Of a DNA stretch of 64,000 bases, positions 33,317 to 44,995 are shown in pieces. Source of the DNA: Viridothelium virens (Eukaryota; Ascomycota; Dothideomycetes; Trypetheliales; Trypetheliaceae); the NCBI GenBank assembly GCA_010094025.1, contig ML991861.1, positions 1 through 64,000 on the forward strand, read 5' to 3'. Numbering within the stretch: position 1 is the first letter of the stretch; each line of letters starts with the position of its first letter. A program made the position numbers and the translations under genes. The notes beneath the pieces were generated by a model that made no database searches, was not told the origin of the DNA, and was given only the letters and a program-made list of their open reading frames with translations.

Positions 33317-34116
33317 ATGCCGGAGCCCTACCAAAACCTCGCGGTTACACGCCATGGCCCCGTCTTCGTCATTACGCTGCAGAAGCCTCCCGAAAATCGT
33401 ATCAATCGCGCGTTCGCGCAAGAATTGATCCGAGCCTTTAGGAACATTGAGGTCGAGCTGGGAGGCGTGGGCTCGGGGAACGAGGGGTGTGTGGTGGTGA
33501 GGGGGAGTGACCACAAGTTTTTCTGTACGGGATTGGAGTTGGATGAAACGGATAGGAATCCGTATGCAAACACAGATGGGTTCTATCCTGTGCGTGGGCC
33601 TCTATGCCTCTGAAAAGTATGCAAGCATGAATGCTAACGGACTGTCTGAAGCTTTTGAGGACGGTGCTGGATTTCCCCTATCCAACGATTGCTCTTTTGA
33701 CGGGACATACGTTCGGAGGCGCCTGCCCTTTTGCCTTTAGCCACGACTACCGCATTATGAACAAGCGGCGAGGCTTCCTGTCTATGCCTCCCGTTGACTT
33801 GGGCCTCCATTTCCATGGTATTGGCGCTTTGCCGCGACTCAAATTTGGTGGGCGAGTGGCGAGGAAAATGCTCCTGGAAGCACACCGCTGGACCGGTGAA
33901 GAAGCCCTCAAAGATGGGATTGTCGATGCTGTTGCCGAACCAGATGAAATGCTTGAAGCTGCGCTTGAATTAGGTCGAAAAATCGCACCAAAGGCAAAAA
34001 TGGGGGTGTATGCAACCCTCAGAGAAGAGCTCTGGGGTGAGGCGTTGAAGAAGTTCGGGAGAATCAGTTATGTTCATGGACGTGAGACAAGCAGGCCGGC
34101 GAAGGCCAAAATATGA
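33317..34116 (+). CDS. Enoyl-CoA hydratase/isomerase (crotonase family), probably peroxisomal
   Basis: Crotonase-fold enzyme acting on enoyl-CoA, the step after acyl-CoA oxidase. Two exons, 33317-33589 and 33652-34116, join as GFYP-LLRTVLDFPYPTIA over a 62-base intron, about 245 residues. The CoA-binding and oxyanion-hole parts are visible: HGPVFVITLQKPPENRIN, GSDHKFFCTGLELDE and GHTFGGACPFAFSHDYRIM, where the usual glutamate pair of hydratases is not evident. That suggests an isomerase-like or hydrolase-like member. The C-terminus PAKAKI resembles a weak PTS1. The start MPEPYQNLAVTRHG matches the family; the longer frame starting at 33235 is in another frame and is a shadow. Codon third positions shift from C-rich to G-rich after the first 120 bases. 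Confidence 0.88.
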
Positions 34117-34220
34117 CATTTGAAATGAAATGGCTCGATTGATACGGAGTCGTGTAGCGGTCGTAATCTGCATCTTGCAGTATCTTGGACAGCATATAGG
34201 AGTGACGGAATTTTGATGCC

Positions 34221-36007
34221 TCAAATCGATTCCTCTGGCGCCCATGTCACCGCCCTCTTCGTTACTATAGAATTTCTCTTCTCTACCGCTGCCGCTTCTT
34301 CGGCGGCATTTAAGGCACGAATCCGAGCCTTTTCCGCTTCGGATACCTGGGCTTGCTCTGCATCTTCAACTGCCTGCAAGGGGAGAGCATGTCCAGTCAG
34401 TTTCTTGCGATTAGACGCCTCCCTTTCTAGCCAAAATGGTAAAGTCAGATAGCTCAGGACGCATCTTAAGATATGTCAGCAGACTTTTTCTCTGACAATA
34501 GATAAGAAATGACTTACAAAGCAAGGAGACCGCATGTGGTGCTAAAGCCAGGTAGGAATCTCGGCGCATGTTGTTCTGGATAGAGTTGTGGTGCAAGAAT
34601 ATTGGCAATGCTGGCACTGGCGACAGCTACAGCAACTCCTACAGCCTGCTCACATGCGCCATAAAGTGTGGCAGATCGGTAGGCCAAGAGTATAGGCGGA
34701 CCCACCTGTACCATTTGGCCGATAAAGGATAATCCGTAGAGGGATATGTTCGACATTGGGTGTCCCGGATGAGAAGAGGCATATGTCCATACAGCATAGC
34801 GAGGAAGGGCGGTCAAGGCTGGTATAATGTAGTGCCACATGCGCTCATGCGTCCAGTCGCTGTGATACCCATACCCCCAATACAGCGGGATGACCGAGAG
34901 TTTGACGATTGAAGTAAAAAGATTGCTCTTCGCAATACTGAAATGGAGGAGGGTTGATAGGAATGTGGGTAGAAAAGTGCCTTGAGCGGACGCGACGATG
35001 CCCAGTGAAATAAATGAAATGAAGAACACGTAGGTTGATGGCCGGCTAAGTATTCTGCAGAATGCTGGCCAAGACCACGTCACGTCGGTCTTACGAGTCG
35101 AGCCACGTCCAAATCGATTTATCGCGATGTACCGTTCTCGCTCGGAGAGCGCTTTCGTATCTTCAGGATATGTCAAGAGACACAGCCACAACAGAGGTGA
35201 TAGGAGAATTGGCAGTGATCCTTCGACAATGAAGACCCATTGCCAGGCTTTCAGTCCCCCTTTTCCATTGAGATTGTTAAGAGCAAGAGCCAGAAATCCT
35301 GAGACAGCTGTAGCGAGCGAACCTGCTGAATGCAAGACTCCAATGCGGAACGCCCTTTCCGAGGGTTTGTACCAGAAACTAAAGTACAAGAGACAGCAGG
35401 GCCCAACACCCGACTCAGGTATGCCGAGAGCGAAGCGGCCAGCTAACAAGCCTCCGAAACCTTTGACGCCTGCAAAGCTCATCACGATGCAACCCCACAA
35501 CATCATTGACAGTGGAAAGAACCATCTCGCGGATATTTTCTTCATAAGCAGATTCGAAGGTATGAGGAGCGCGGTGACTGCAATGTACGCAACTGAGACA
35601 GCCCAGTTGAATTGTGTTCCATGGAGCCCTAGACTCGCCTTGAGAGAATCCGGGGTCCCTTGCTGTAAGATCTTGACATTCCCCATGTTTGCGCGATCGA
35701 GCACAGCCAAGAAATTGATGATACAGCAGGGGAACAATACTCGAAAATCGAGCTTCCGTCTGAGTTTAGCTTCGTCTGTCTTCGTCCAATCTTGCTCCAC
35801 CACTATCTTCTCTTCCCCATCTCCTTCCACATCACTGCATGGATCACTTCTCCTCCTAGGAGTCAAAGCATTCTTAACAGACCAACCACCAATGTAGACA
35901 CCTTGCTGTTCGAGTATAGCACGTCTGCTGAAGAAGTTTTGGTCAAACATAATCAATGAGGTGATCCTCCTTGTGTAGTAGACAAATTTGATGTTGAAAG
36001 AAGACAA
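34221..36007 (-). CDS. MFS transporter, anion:cation symporter (DAL5/allantoate permease) family
   Basis: Predicted 12-helix plasma-membrane carrier of the DAL5-type family, members of which import small organic anions such as allantoate, nicotinate, pantothenate and carboxylates. Exons 36007-34518 and 34465-34221 join as GLLAL-CVLSYLTLPFW over a 52-base intron. Family marks include RRKLDFRVLFPCCIINFLAVLDRANMGN before helix one, ARWFFPLSMMLWGC, GRFALGIPESGVGPC and WQWVFIVEGSLPIL. The C-terminal tail is helical and charged and ends APEESI. The start may be at 36007 or at the in-frame Met near 35950 (MFDQNFFSRR). The gene diverges from the acyl-CoA ligase gene, and follows two beta-oxidation genes. 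This context suggests uptake of an organic acid for peroxisomal breakdown, which is inference. Confidence 0.88.
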
Positions 36008-36400
36008 CTGAAAACTGATTGTAGGACCTTTTCAAACGCAAAATTGTTGACTTACCGCTAGTTCAAGATGAGATCGCTTCTTATCAATGTTGAATAGGCA
36101 TTTGAGAAACGCGTAATTGCGTTTGGGTACCGCATTTCAGACCCACTGGTATCTATGTTATCCATATCCGAAAATGGTAGAGTAGTGAAGTCTGTTCTAA
36201 TTCGTAATGGCACGGTACCACTCGGCACCCTTGACACAAGCCAATGCGACTGCCAATTAGACACACTCGGCATACTTTCATCCTTTCGAATCTGTCCATC
36301 ATGTACTCCTACCAGCTCCCTTACCCCGCTGGAGTAAGGTGCCGCTTGGGCCGATTACGTGGGGAATTCCTGCAGTTGCTGTCGATTTGCGAGATAGGCC

Positions 36401-36406
36401 CCGAGG
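36401..36406 (-). promoter_or_regulatory. CCTCGG word in the shared promoter of MFS and ligase genes
   Basis: CCGAGG on the plus strand, CCTCGG on the minus, in the 650-base space between the divergent MFS (start 36007) and ligase genes. It is the same core word found between the oxidase and hydratase genes. Only inference links it to FarA/FarB; the word is expected about once in 2 kb by chance. Confidence 0.4.
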
Positions 36407-36675
36407 TATTTGAAGAAGCGTCGCAAGTCTGTGCCACCGTGCTGTTCCTTGGAACTTCGATTGGAAGAGCCTTGAGGATCTGAAGTGGTCGTAAAGATGA
36501 TGACCATTTTCTGAGATCAGGATCGAAAAATTTGAGAAGAAATGGACGACCGGACCCACTTCGTCCCGAAACACCGGGGGCGCAACGTGCTCCCGTGTCA
36601 TGTAAGAGACCAAAAGCTAATAGTTACGTTCTGAACAGCTAAAGAATCTATACACCTAACAATGCCGTTCACTCT

Positions 36676-38375
36676 AGGGCCTTTTCAATCGTCTCTTACG
36701 CCTTGCCGGTCGTCGCCCTCCCAAACCTTGCATCCGCGATGTTCGATTGAACTGCGAGCGAACCCACCTTGAGCTTCTCACTGACGTCCTCAATCTACGC
36801 AACGCCGTCGAAGACAGACTGAACGATACCACGAGGAGAGCGCTCGACAATCGAGAGGAAGTCTACATCTCCGTGCTCGTCCCAGGCGGCTACGAATTCA
36901 CGTGCGCCGTCCTCGCGATCCTCGCCCTCGGCGCCGCCGTCGTGCCCATAACCGTCGTGCTGCCCGTGCAAGAAGCCGCCTACTTCATCAACAAATCGCG
37001 CGCCGCCGCTGTGCTCGTCTCCTCCTCGGCCACCGATCTCGGCCGGTCCCTCCAACACCAGATCTCCAGCACCACAAACCCGCACTTCCAGCACATCCCC
37101 ATCCTCGAGCGCCTCTTCGCCGCGACGACCCTCGCACCCCTCGACATCACCCTCTCGTCAGACCAATACCTCGACGACAACCAGCCCGGCGTCGTCATCT
37201 TCACCTCCGGCACGACGGGTCCGCCCAAGGGCAGCGTCATGCGCCGCGCCTACACCTTCGATGGCGCCCTCGCCGTCGCGGAGCACTACCACCTCAGCGA
37301 GGCCGACTCGATCCTGCACGTGCTGCCGGTACACCACGCGACGGGCATCGGCATCATGTTCTTCCCGTTCCTGATTTCGGGCGCGCTGATCGAGTTTCGG
37401 AGTGGTGGCTTCGATGAGGCGTGGCTGTGGGAGCGGTGGCGGGAGGGGGCGAAGGAGGAGACCAAGAGGATGACGTTTTTCTCCGGCGTGCCGACGATCT
37501 ATATGCGCATGCGCAGGCATTATCAGCGGGTGTTGAGTCGGTTGGAGGAAGGGGTGAGGAGGGAGTATGTGGAGGGGGCGAGGCAGTTTCGTGCGTGTCT
37601 GTGTGGGACAAGTGCGCTGCCGAGGCCGATTAATGAGTTTTGGACGGAGTTGATGCAGAAGAGGATTTTACAGCGATATGGGGCTACGGAATTCGGGGCC
37701 GTGTTCAAGGTCGTAATGGGCGATGATGAGGTTCCTGATGGTAGTGTTGGGGAACGTGTGCCTGGCATTGAATTGAAGCTGAGTGATAGTGATGAAGGCG
37801 AGCTGCTCGTGAAAAGTCCCTGGATGTTCAGCAAATATCTCGGGGATTCAGAAGCAACGGCAAGAGCGCACAACGAGGACGGATTTTACAAGACCGGAGA
37901 TATCGTAAGGAAGGAAGGCAAGTACTATTTCATTGTCGGGAGAGCAAGTTTAGACATAATAAAATCGGGAGGCTATAAAATCTCGGCCCTAGACGTGGAG
38001 CGGGAAGTACTTTCATTGCCATACATTAGTGAAGTAATGGTAGTTGGAGTGGCAGATGAAGAGTTTGGACAAAGAGTCGCTGCTCTAGTGTCGTTACAGA
38101 AAGAAGAGTTGACTGACCAGTGGAGGGAAAGTCATAGTCGGAATGATTTTTTGTTGACGCTGGAGGCCTTGAGACAGGATCTAAGATCGCGCTTAGCAGG
38201 GTACAAAATGCCTACGCTACTTCGAGTCATGGAAGGTGAGCTGCCAAAGACTGGTACAGGGAAGGTCATGAAGAAAGCTCTTGGACCTGCTATGTTTCCA
38301 CCAACTTACCATTCCAGTCCAGTTGTGCAAATATGGCGGAGAGATGGAAGGTCTGAGGTGCGAGCAAGATTATGA
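36676..38375 (+). CDS. AMP-dependent acyl-CoA ligase (malonyl-CoA-synthetase/ACSF3-like)
   Basis: Predicted acyl-adenylate-forming enzyme that loads a carboxylic acid onto CoA. About 560 residues with no intron inside the main body. Motifs: the P-loop VVIFTSGTTGPPKGSVMRR, the aromatic motif QRYGATEFG, and FYKTGDIVRKEGKYYFIVGR. SLDIIKSGGYKISALDVEREVL, the hinge motif, follows, and PKTGTGKVMKKAL carries the catalytic Lys. It ends VRARL; ARL is a PTS1-type tripeptide. The order of motifs and the N-terminal phrase resemble ACSF3-type malonyl-CoA synthetases. The start is not settled. The coding frame is open upstream only to a TAG at 36675, without ATG, while ATG at 36662 (MPFTL) is one base out of frame. 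An indel or a small unseen exon would explain this. Early codons are C-ending, later ones G-ending. Confidence 0.85.
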
Positions 38376-38520
38376 GCATCGTTTTGGAGCAAGACATAGA
38401 TACCACAGAGTACCAGAGAAGAGATAATTGCGCATTCAGAGGCTTACATTTGTCTCAAGTGATAACCATTGTCGAGAAATACTCAGTGTCAGACACTTCC
38501 GTGGGAATCCATTTAGGTGC

Positions 38521-40974
38521 TCATGACCACGTCCCATTAGGCGGTCCAAATGTTCCGCTGATAGGCATACTTAGATAAGGTGTCCCATTCCCATCGTCCG
38601 TATTCTGGTAGACTGTATTTCCCCACCAGTCTGGAAATACCGCACCTGGATAACTGATACAAAAAAATATTACAATACCGCTGAGGGCTGTTCCTGTATC
38701 AAGTGCTGCAGCAAGGACATAGTTATACTTTGTCCACCATGCAAAGAAACGCTTGTAAATCTGATTGTTGAATACCAGATTGACAAGGAACCAGCTCGAG
38801 TAATTAATACCAGAAGCCGGCGGGACATTGTACGTCCCCACAAAGATCAATGGCCAATTAACGCGTTTCCAGAACGCCTGTCTCGTTTTCTTGTAGAGCA
38901 ACCACGTCGAAATGGGCATCAGAGCACCAATCCAAAAGAAATGGAGAAGGGAGCTGTAAATTTTCCCGACGGAGTAGAGGCGCCCTGGGCCAATAAGACC
39001 CCATACAACAGATGAAGAGAACACTGTGCGGCCGTTTGGACAGCTGAACTGACTCGATTGATCTTCTGTGCAAATATCGTGGATGTTACTGAGCATCCAG
39101 AGCGTCACACCTGCTTGGGTGAGTGCACCAAGAATCTAGAGGCTATCAGCTTAAACGGAGAACGGCTATCGGGAAGCTCACTGTTGCAATTCCCTGAGCA
39201 GCAAAAACCGTTCGCGGTGGCACTTTTAGATAATGTCCCAATTTCATATCCTGCGCAAAGAAGATTCCCTGGCTAACGACGTCTTCACTGAGGATTTTGA
39301 AGATCATGTTCGCCATAGGTCGCCCGGCAAACATGTATCCTCCGATGAACTCTGCCAGCACGTTGAGTTGATTCGCATCCACGTTCGTTATACCCTGTAC
39401 TATGCCACAAGGAATCATATAGACTGCAGGAATCAACAACGCCAGTACAACTCCGTAGACGGGCAACTGGGTTTCGTAGACTTCGACCATGACGACAGAT
39501 AGTACAAACATCATGACCGTGAGCGCACCATACCACCACCAAGGAGTCTTCTTGTATGCACGCATGAGGCGACCATGGATGTCGGATGGTGCCTTCCCCT
39601 TAAGAATGGCCCGAATTTCATCCCAGTGCCAAAGATAGACGTGCACAATAACGGCCGTAATGGAGGCGAACGCGAGTCCATAGACGAATGCGAACGTTGC
39701 ACTTAAGAATGGCGGCGAATAACTAGCATAGTTGGCCACATTGAGTGTTCCGTCGGGATTGACGACAGCTGTAGCATTATACTCCGCGCCGGTGTTATCA
39801 TAAACGTCAGCTGTCATGAGTGGGAGATAACCGGTGTACCAGGTGTTGGTGTAGTAGATGGCTGGAACGACAACCCAGAAGAAGACAGCGAAGCCGACGA
39901 ATACGTTCAACGCTACGTAGAATTAGTATCTTGATCAGTGAGTACCAATGTTTGAATTCCCATACCGGCCCAGAATGGTGATAGCAGAGGATTCGTATTG
40001 AACGCGACTTGGCTCCAGTCAAAGGTGATGGGAGATAGTCCTAGTCCTGTCTGAAATCCAAAGAGTTGATTGACGACTCTATTATTCGGCAATATCCAGC
40101 AAAGCCAGGTGAAATAGCTCATTCCAACAAATATAAGACCTGGGAAGAAATACCAAACAAATGCGCCCGCCATTGCAATCATGAAAAAGCGCAGTCTCGT
40201 GATTTTCCACCCGTTGGCAATGGCATTAGCACGGGAGTGGAGTGTAGACAATAGAGCCGCATTCGAGAGCACACCAGGCCAGATAATATTTGATGGCTCT
40301 ACGAGCCACGGTGCACAGAGACCAGCGATACCAAACCCCAAGATCTGGCAGCAAAGCACTAAAAGCACGGAAAATCCAGGCTTGATATCGAAATTGTAGA
40401 ACGCCTTTGCCGCCTGGATAACACTGGTAGCGTCTGCATTGCCATACCCAATGCTCACGTTCGCCATAATCGTGATCAAGACATGCTCTTTGATATTGAA
40501 ATGTTTGTCGGGATTAATGCTCCAACGGCCAAAGCGACCCAGATTGACTGTCCAGTCAGGAATCACATGGGCGAGAAAGACGCCGCAAGGGTACGCGAGC
40601 AATTCTGCAACTAGAGAAACGATGTGAACAGATGGATATCGCATGGAAAAGAACATATTAATTCCCGAACCAAGCATGGTGAAAATGATGCCAATGATCC
40701 ACATCCGGAGGGTATTGACTGGCATACCGGGATCGTCGACCTCAGGTACAACCGCTCGCACTAAGAAGTGTTAAAGTCATACCGATTGATAGTTCTGGAT
40801 AGGCCTACCTTCAGGAAAGGGGGAGGTATCTGCTTCGTCACCCACGATTATATGTTTCTGATGGACAACTTTATCAACATCAACTTCGAGCTCTTGTAGA
40901 TGACCATGACCAACGTCTGCTACCTCTACATCGTCGCTAGTGCTTGTAGGCTTATCCGGCGATTTAGTGTCCAT
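38521..40974 (-). CDS. Oligopeptide transporter (OPT family)
   Basis: Proton-coupled importer of small peptides in the plasma membrane, about 770-800 residues after splicing. Four main coding stretches lie on the minus strand: from 40974 (MDTKSPDKPTSTSDDVEV), 40761-39960, 39910-39146 and 39108-38521. The donor and acceptor between each pair leave the frame open. Family marks include RMWIIGIIFTMLGSGINMFFSMRYPSV, PGFSVLLVLCCQILGFGIAGL, FFMIAMAGAFVWYFFPG, NQLNVLAEFIGGYMFAGRPMANM, GTYNVPPASGINYSSWFLV and the closing GTFGPPNGTWS. The N-terminal 60 residues are hydrophilic and acidic with a KPTSTSDD segment. It converges on the ligase gene with 145 bases between the stop codons. Exon edges were not fixed to the base. 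Confidence 0.9.
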
Positions 40975-41507
40975 GGTGATGGATTATTACGGAATAAGAA
41001 GTTGAGGTCCAGTTCAGTACACAGGAAAATAATGTTCACTGCGGTGAGAAAATTTCCGTAGGTAGATCTTTGAAGTCCAGCACTCGAATGGTCATTCGAA
41101 GATCATCGCGGAAGAAAGATAAGAGATCTATGGTGGGGAAAGATGTGGAGCGGCGAGATGAAAGCAGAATGCAAAGAGGGGTGGTACCTGTTATATTGAC
41201 CGGTATGTCTAGAAGACGGCAGGGGTCCCCTTCTGATCGCAGAAGAAGACATGTCCGATTCCGAGAGAAAATCATTCCAGTGTGATTGAAGGTTGTGAGT
41301 TCTCCGACTTCCTGGTCTGGGTTGGAGGAATCCCTGTCGAAGGCCTATCAAGATAGCGCTCAGCCAATGAAATCAACACAAGCTAGAAACATCGGCCATA
41401 TTATCCAAAGCATGCGGAAGGCCAAAATATCGGATCAAAGTTGATCCATAAGTAAATGAGAGCACCCGAGAAGTTGATAGGATGATGAATATACGCAATT
41501 GAGGTTT

Positions 41508-42631
41508 TTAGTCTTCCCTACCCATGACAACGTCGAGGGCTTTGCGACTCAGCGCTACACTATGTTCAAGGGCGCTCAACTTGGCAAAGGCTGCCATCAA
41601 GCTAGGATCCTGGCTCTCTACTCGGACCTTCTCCTTCACTCTAACTTCTTCGCCCTTGTACATGAAGACCTCATTTGCCTCTTCATGGGTCGGTGTCCTT
41701 GTTCCACCTAATGCAACAGCGAGCTGCTCACGGATGCTCAGTCCCGTGAGGGATTTATTCTGAGCCGCTGGGTTTGTCGTTTCAAGGGTGCGAACCTGCA
41801 ATAACAATGCTGCTTCCGAAATTTCAAGGTGGAATGAGAGATACGGGGGCAGTTGAGGATGAAAAGACTAGCAGCTGTGAGCTCAATGTAGAACGTGACA
41901 CAGGAAATCAAAGAGTCGTCGATTTATGGCAATGTGGACAAAGAATCTTCTTCCGTTACCTTTTCATCAACAGGATCTTCAAACCACGGCTTTTGTACGT
42001 CCGAGCCACCTTTGAGTGCTTGACGGGCTTCTTGCATATTTTCATGAAGTAGCTGCAATTGGCCAGACATGAAGTCTGCATTTCTGGAATCTCCCGTCCA
42101 GATCGAGGCATCAACTACATCCAGACATGCATTAATTAGTGTCCGTACCGACACGAGCTGCTGGAGAACCAGCGTTGGTGCTGTCGGCTCCTGTGAGATG
42201 GACAGACGATTGGTCGTAGCACCTGGCGGAGGCTTCAGACTTGGCAGCTTGAGACTAACATCCTGAACAGCAATTGAGCAAAGCCACAGTCATGACGAAA
42301 AAGTCAACGTACGCCCTTCACGACACGCGTGCCAACGCGAGTGATGAAGCCTTTAAGGTTCTCGGAGCGCAATGACGACAAGACCAATGTCGATCCAGGC
42401 TCTTGAGGAGCAAGAAGACTAGCGCATTCTTCCAAGCCTGCCTTGAGTGACCTCAGGGTCTCTTGTAGTTCAGATAGCAGCCACTCTAGCTCTCTGGCCT
42501 TGGGTATCTGAATTAGCAAATGCTTACTCCCTTCCGATCTAGCTTACGAATTGGTCCGTACATACCAATGATCTCTCCTCTTCTCTGATTAGCTCATCGT
42601 GAGGAATAGGGGGCCACACAGCAGTCGACAT
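41508..42631 (-). CDS. RAV2: RAVE complex subunit 2/Rogdi-like protein
   Basis: Predicted subunit of the RAVE complex, which reattaches the V1 sector of the vacuolar proton pump to V0 after glucose-induced release. Exons by phase on the minus strand: 42631-42566, 42507-42313, 42262-41960 and 41867-41508, about 307 residues. Family marks: VWPPIPHDELIREEERSL, IPKARELEWLLSELQETL, APQEPGSTLVLSSLRSENLKGFITRVGTRVVKG, LPSLKPPPGATTNRLSI, GDSRNADFMSGQLQLL, and the C-terminal PSLMAAFAKLSALEHSVALSRKALDVVMGRED. All four joins leave the frame open at good splice signals. The gene diverges from SUR7 across 735 bases. VMA22, the other V-ATPase assembly gene, lies 11 kb to the left. Confidence 0.93.
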
Positions 42632-43366
42632 GGCTGTCTACTTGAGCATTTGGTGGACCACCATGCTACTGAGTAGAAAGGATAGCATCAACTGGCTGCG
42701 GGTGTCGCGTAGGTGATGACGCCACAGCGGCTTACCGGAACTAAGCGAACGCATGCAGACCAGCTGCTGCACGGACGAAAACATTCAACTCCCCTCTGCC
42801 GGAGGATATGAAGCTCTCGACGTACACTCAGCACAATCATTCTGATTGAAGCATGAGCACCAATATGTGGATATGTCACGCTTCAGCATTTATTACCAGC
42901 AGTGAATGCTTTGGGCGCCTGTCACAGGTTTCTTTCGATGCAAAGTCGAAGCCGCGGCGGCCCGAAGTCGCGCCAGACAATGACGTCGGCAAACACCATT
43001 CCCTGTTCGGACATGTTTTCACACTTACGTCGTATGCCATAGCTCCTTTAGCTTGTTGGCTTGGCCCACTCTGCCGGTGACGTTGTTTACCGCGTTTGCA
43101 CGCCTAGTCCTTGGTCAGTTTATTATTTCATCCCATCCCAGGTCAAGACTCCTTCCTTCCAGGCTCCTGTGTAAACCGAGGACGTTTCAACTAAACTGCC
43201 ACCCTGTAGTCCTGGTACGTATCATGTCTAACCCGCCTCGTCAATCTGCGTGCGTGCAAGATGCAGGTGCTGACCAGGGCAATATAGATTCGGCCCGCTC
43301 CCTAGCCACAGGATCAGGTTTCCGATCAATCCGTGGATTCGAACAAAGCCGCCAGCAGACTTCAAT

Positions 43367-44249
43367 ATGCCCGCATCAAGTACGTTGACTATACATCCAT
43401 TGTTTTCTAACTTGTGGCTAAAATTACATAGGGCCCCTCCTAGGTTTTACTTCACTAGTCCTTCTCGCCGGCGGTATCCTCCTTCAATTCCTCGTCATCC
43501 TTTCCGGCACGACCCAATCCAACCCAGAGAACCAGATATACTTTCTCCAAACGAGTACCAATGGAATACCCGGGGCACGGAACCCATCTCGATGGACATT
43601 CTTCTCGATCTGCGGCGTCGATGGGAATGGCCGCAATACCGATTGCGGCGCAACAGTACCAGCACTGCCTTTCTCTCCACCAAACCCCCATGATTTCGGT
43701 ACTGCAGTCGGCGTACCACCCGATTTCATTGGAACAAATCATTATTTCTATCTAAGCAGATTCATGTTCGCATTTTACCTGGTTGCGCTATTCTTCTCGG
43801 TCATCTCACTCTTTACGGGACTTCTGGCGCTCTGCAGCAGATTGGGCGGGTACATATCTGCTTTGAACGTGGGAATTGCTCTATTCTTCCAAAGCCTTGC
43901 TGCCTCACTCTTGACGTAAGCTTCCGTTTCTGTTACCGATGTCGATATAGACCTCATCGATCGAACGACACTGACATTGCTTAGGGCATGCTTCGTCCAA
44001 GGCCGCGATGCCTTCCGGCGCGCCGGTCAGCAAGCGAGCATTGGTGTCAAAGCCTTTGCATTCACATGGGCCGCTTTATTCTGCTTCCTCCTGTGCACGG
44101 TGCTCTTCTGCATCGGCGGCTCTGTCAGCAAGCAGTCCTCATCTTCCCGGAGACGAGGAGGGGTCTTTGGCCGGAAAGCAAGTACAAGGAGTCGAGGTAG
44201 CTTTATCGACACCGAAAGCCAGCGAAGAGTCAAAGACGAGTACGAGTGA
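43367..44249 (+). CDS. SUR7/PalI family plasma-membrane protein
   Basis: Predicted four-helix protein of the fungal plasma membrane; Sur7 members mark eisosomes (membrane furrows), and PalI is a pH-sensing relative. Exons: 43367-43379 (only 13 bases including the ATG), 43432-43915 and 43985-44249, about 253 residues. The first exon reads MPASR and continues RPLLGFTSLVLLAGGILLQFLVILSGT. After helix one comes the extracellular Cys pair (FFSICGVDGNGRNTDCG) with a Trp two positions before the phenylalanines, as in the family. Helices at residues 130-150, 165-185 and 205-225 follow. The tail holds RRRGGVFGRKASTRSRGSF and is basic. The tiny first exon is well supported because it alone gives an in-phase Met before helix one. 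An upstream ATG at 43224 is out of frame and overlaps the start (possible uORF). Confidence 0.9.
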
Positions 44250-44814
44250 CTATCCAATTGGGAGAGCCTGGTCGCTAAGAGGAAACTTGGTCAAGGAAGA
44301 GCTGGTGCACAGAAGATGGATCCACAAGGAAGAGAGATTAGAGCAGTGCCGGCGCCGATGATGGAGCCAAGAGGATGACAGCCATTCGTTTTATGATACC
44401 ATGTCGCGATGCCTTTCGTAATTAATCATATCATCTGGATCGGTCATCTCAACGGAGATATAGACGAATCGCAGCTTACGGAGATGTGTGTGGAATTTTT
44501 TTTGGAAATACCCTGTCAAATCTAAAGCACAGAGACTATATATAATTTAATACTCCGACATTCTCACTACTCGATCAATTCCGTAATCTGCCCGAGACAC
44601 TTGTGTTGATAAGGCCTGTGAGTATGACTTTAAAATAATGTAAAAGCGGTATCGCGTAAGGGAAAAAAGTTTGGTTCTGGGCAATTTCTCCGCGGTGGTA
44701 CATGATCGGCGCGATCCTGGTCAGTCCTAAGAAAATCGCGTAAGAAAAGTCGGAAACTTATACCGTATCGCCACAGAACTACAACCACTAAGTAGCACGA
44801 CTTTTACTCTCAGA

Positions 44815-44895
44815 ATGAATGCTCATTTCTCATTCCTTACTGTGCTATTCCTCTTGCTTTCAAGAAGGGTAATCGAAGCGCGAGACTGCGGTTGA
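44815..44895 (+). promoter_or_regulatory. Short upstream reading frame before MET1
   Basis: An open frame of 26 codons (MNAHFSFLTVLFLLLSRRVI to DCG, then TGA), ending 100 bases before the MET1 start. Its peptide is hydrophobic and could stall or reduce scanning. Translation is not shown by the sequence, and it may be chance. Confidence 0.35.
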
Positions 44896-44995
44896 GCTGT
44901 GAAGAGCTCCCTACGGTGTTTGTTGGAGTGATCACCCATCAGACCACAGTTTTTATGCAAGAGACCCTTAAAAATCTTCTGAGGCCAATTTCAGA

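Noticed and set aside
33235-33441. Open frame from 33235 as start of the hydratase
   Set aside because: It is in a different phase; the crotonase motifs are read from ATG 33317.
35127-35897. 256-codon open frame antisense to the DAL5-type MFS gene
   Set aside because: The opposite strand codes a complete transporter with all motifs; this frame has no family features.
36902-37520. Open frames of 171, 120 and 86 codons inside the ligase gene
   Set aside because: Shadows of its codon bias; the ligase frame holds all catalytic motifs.
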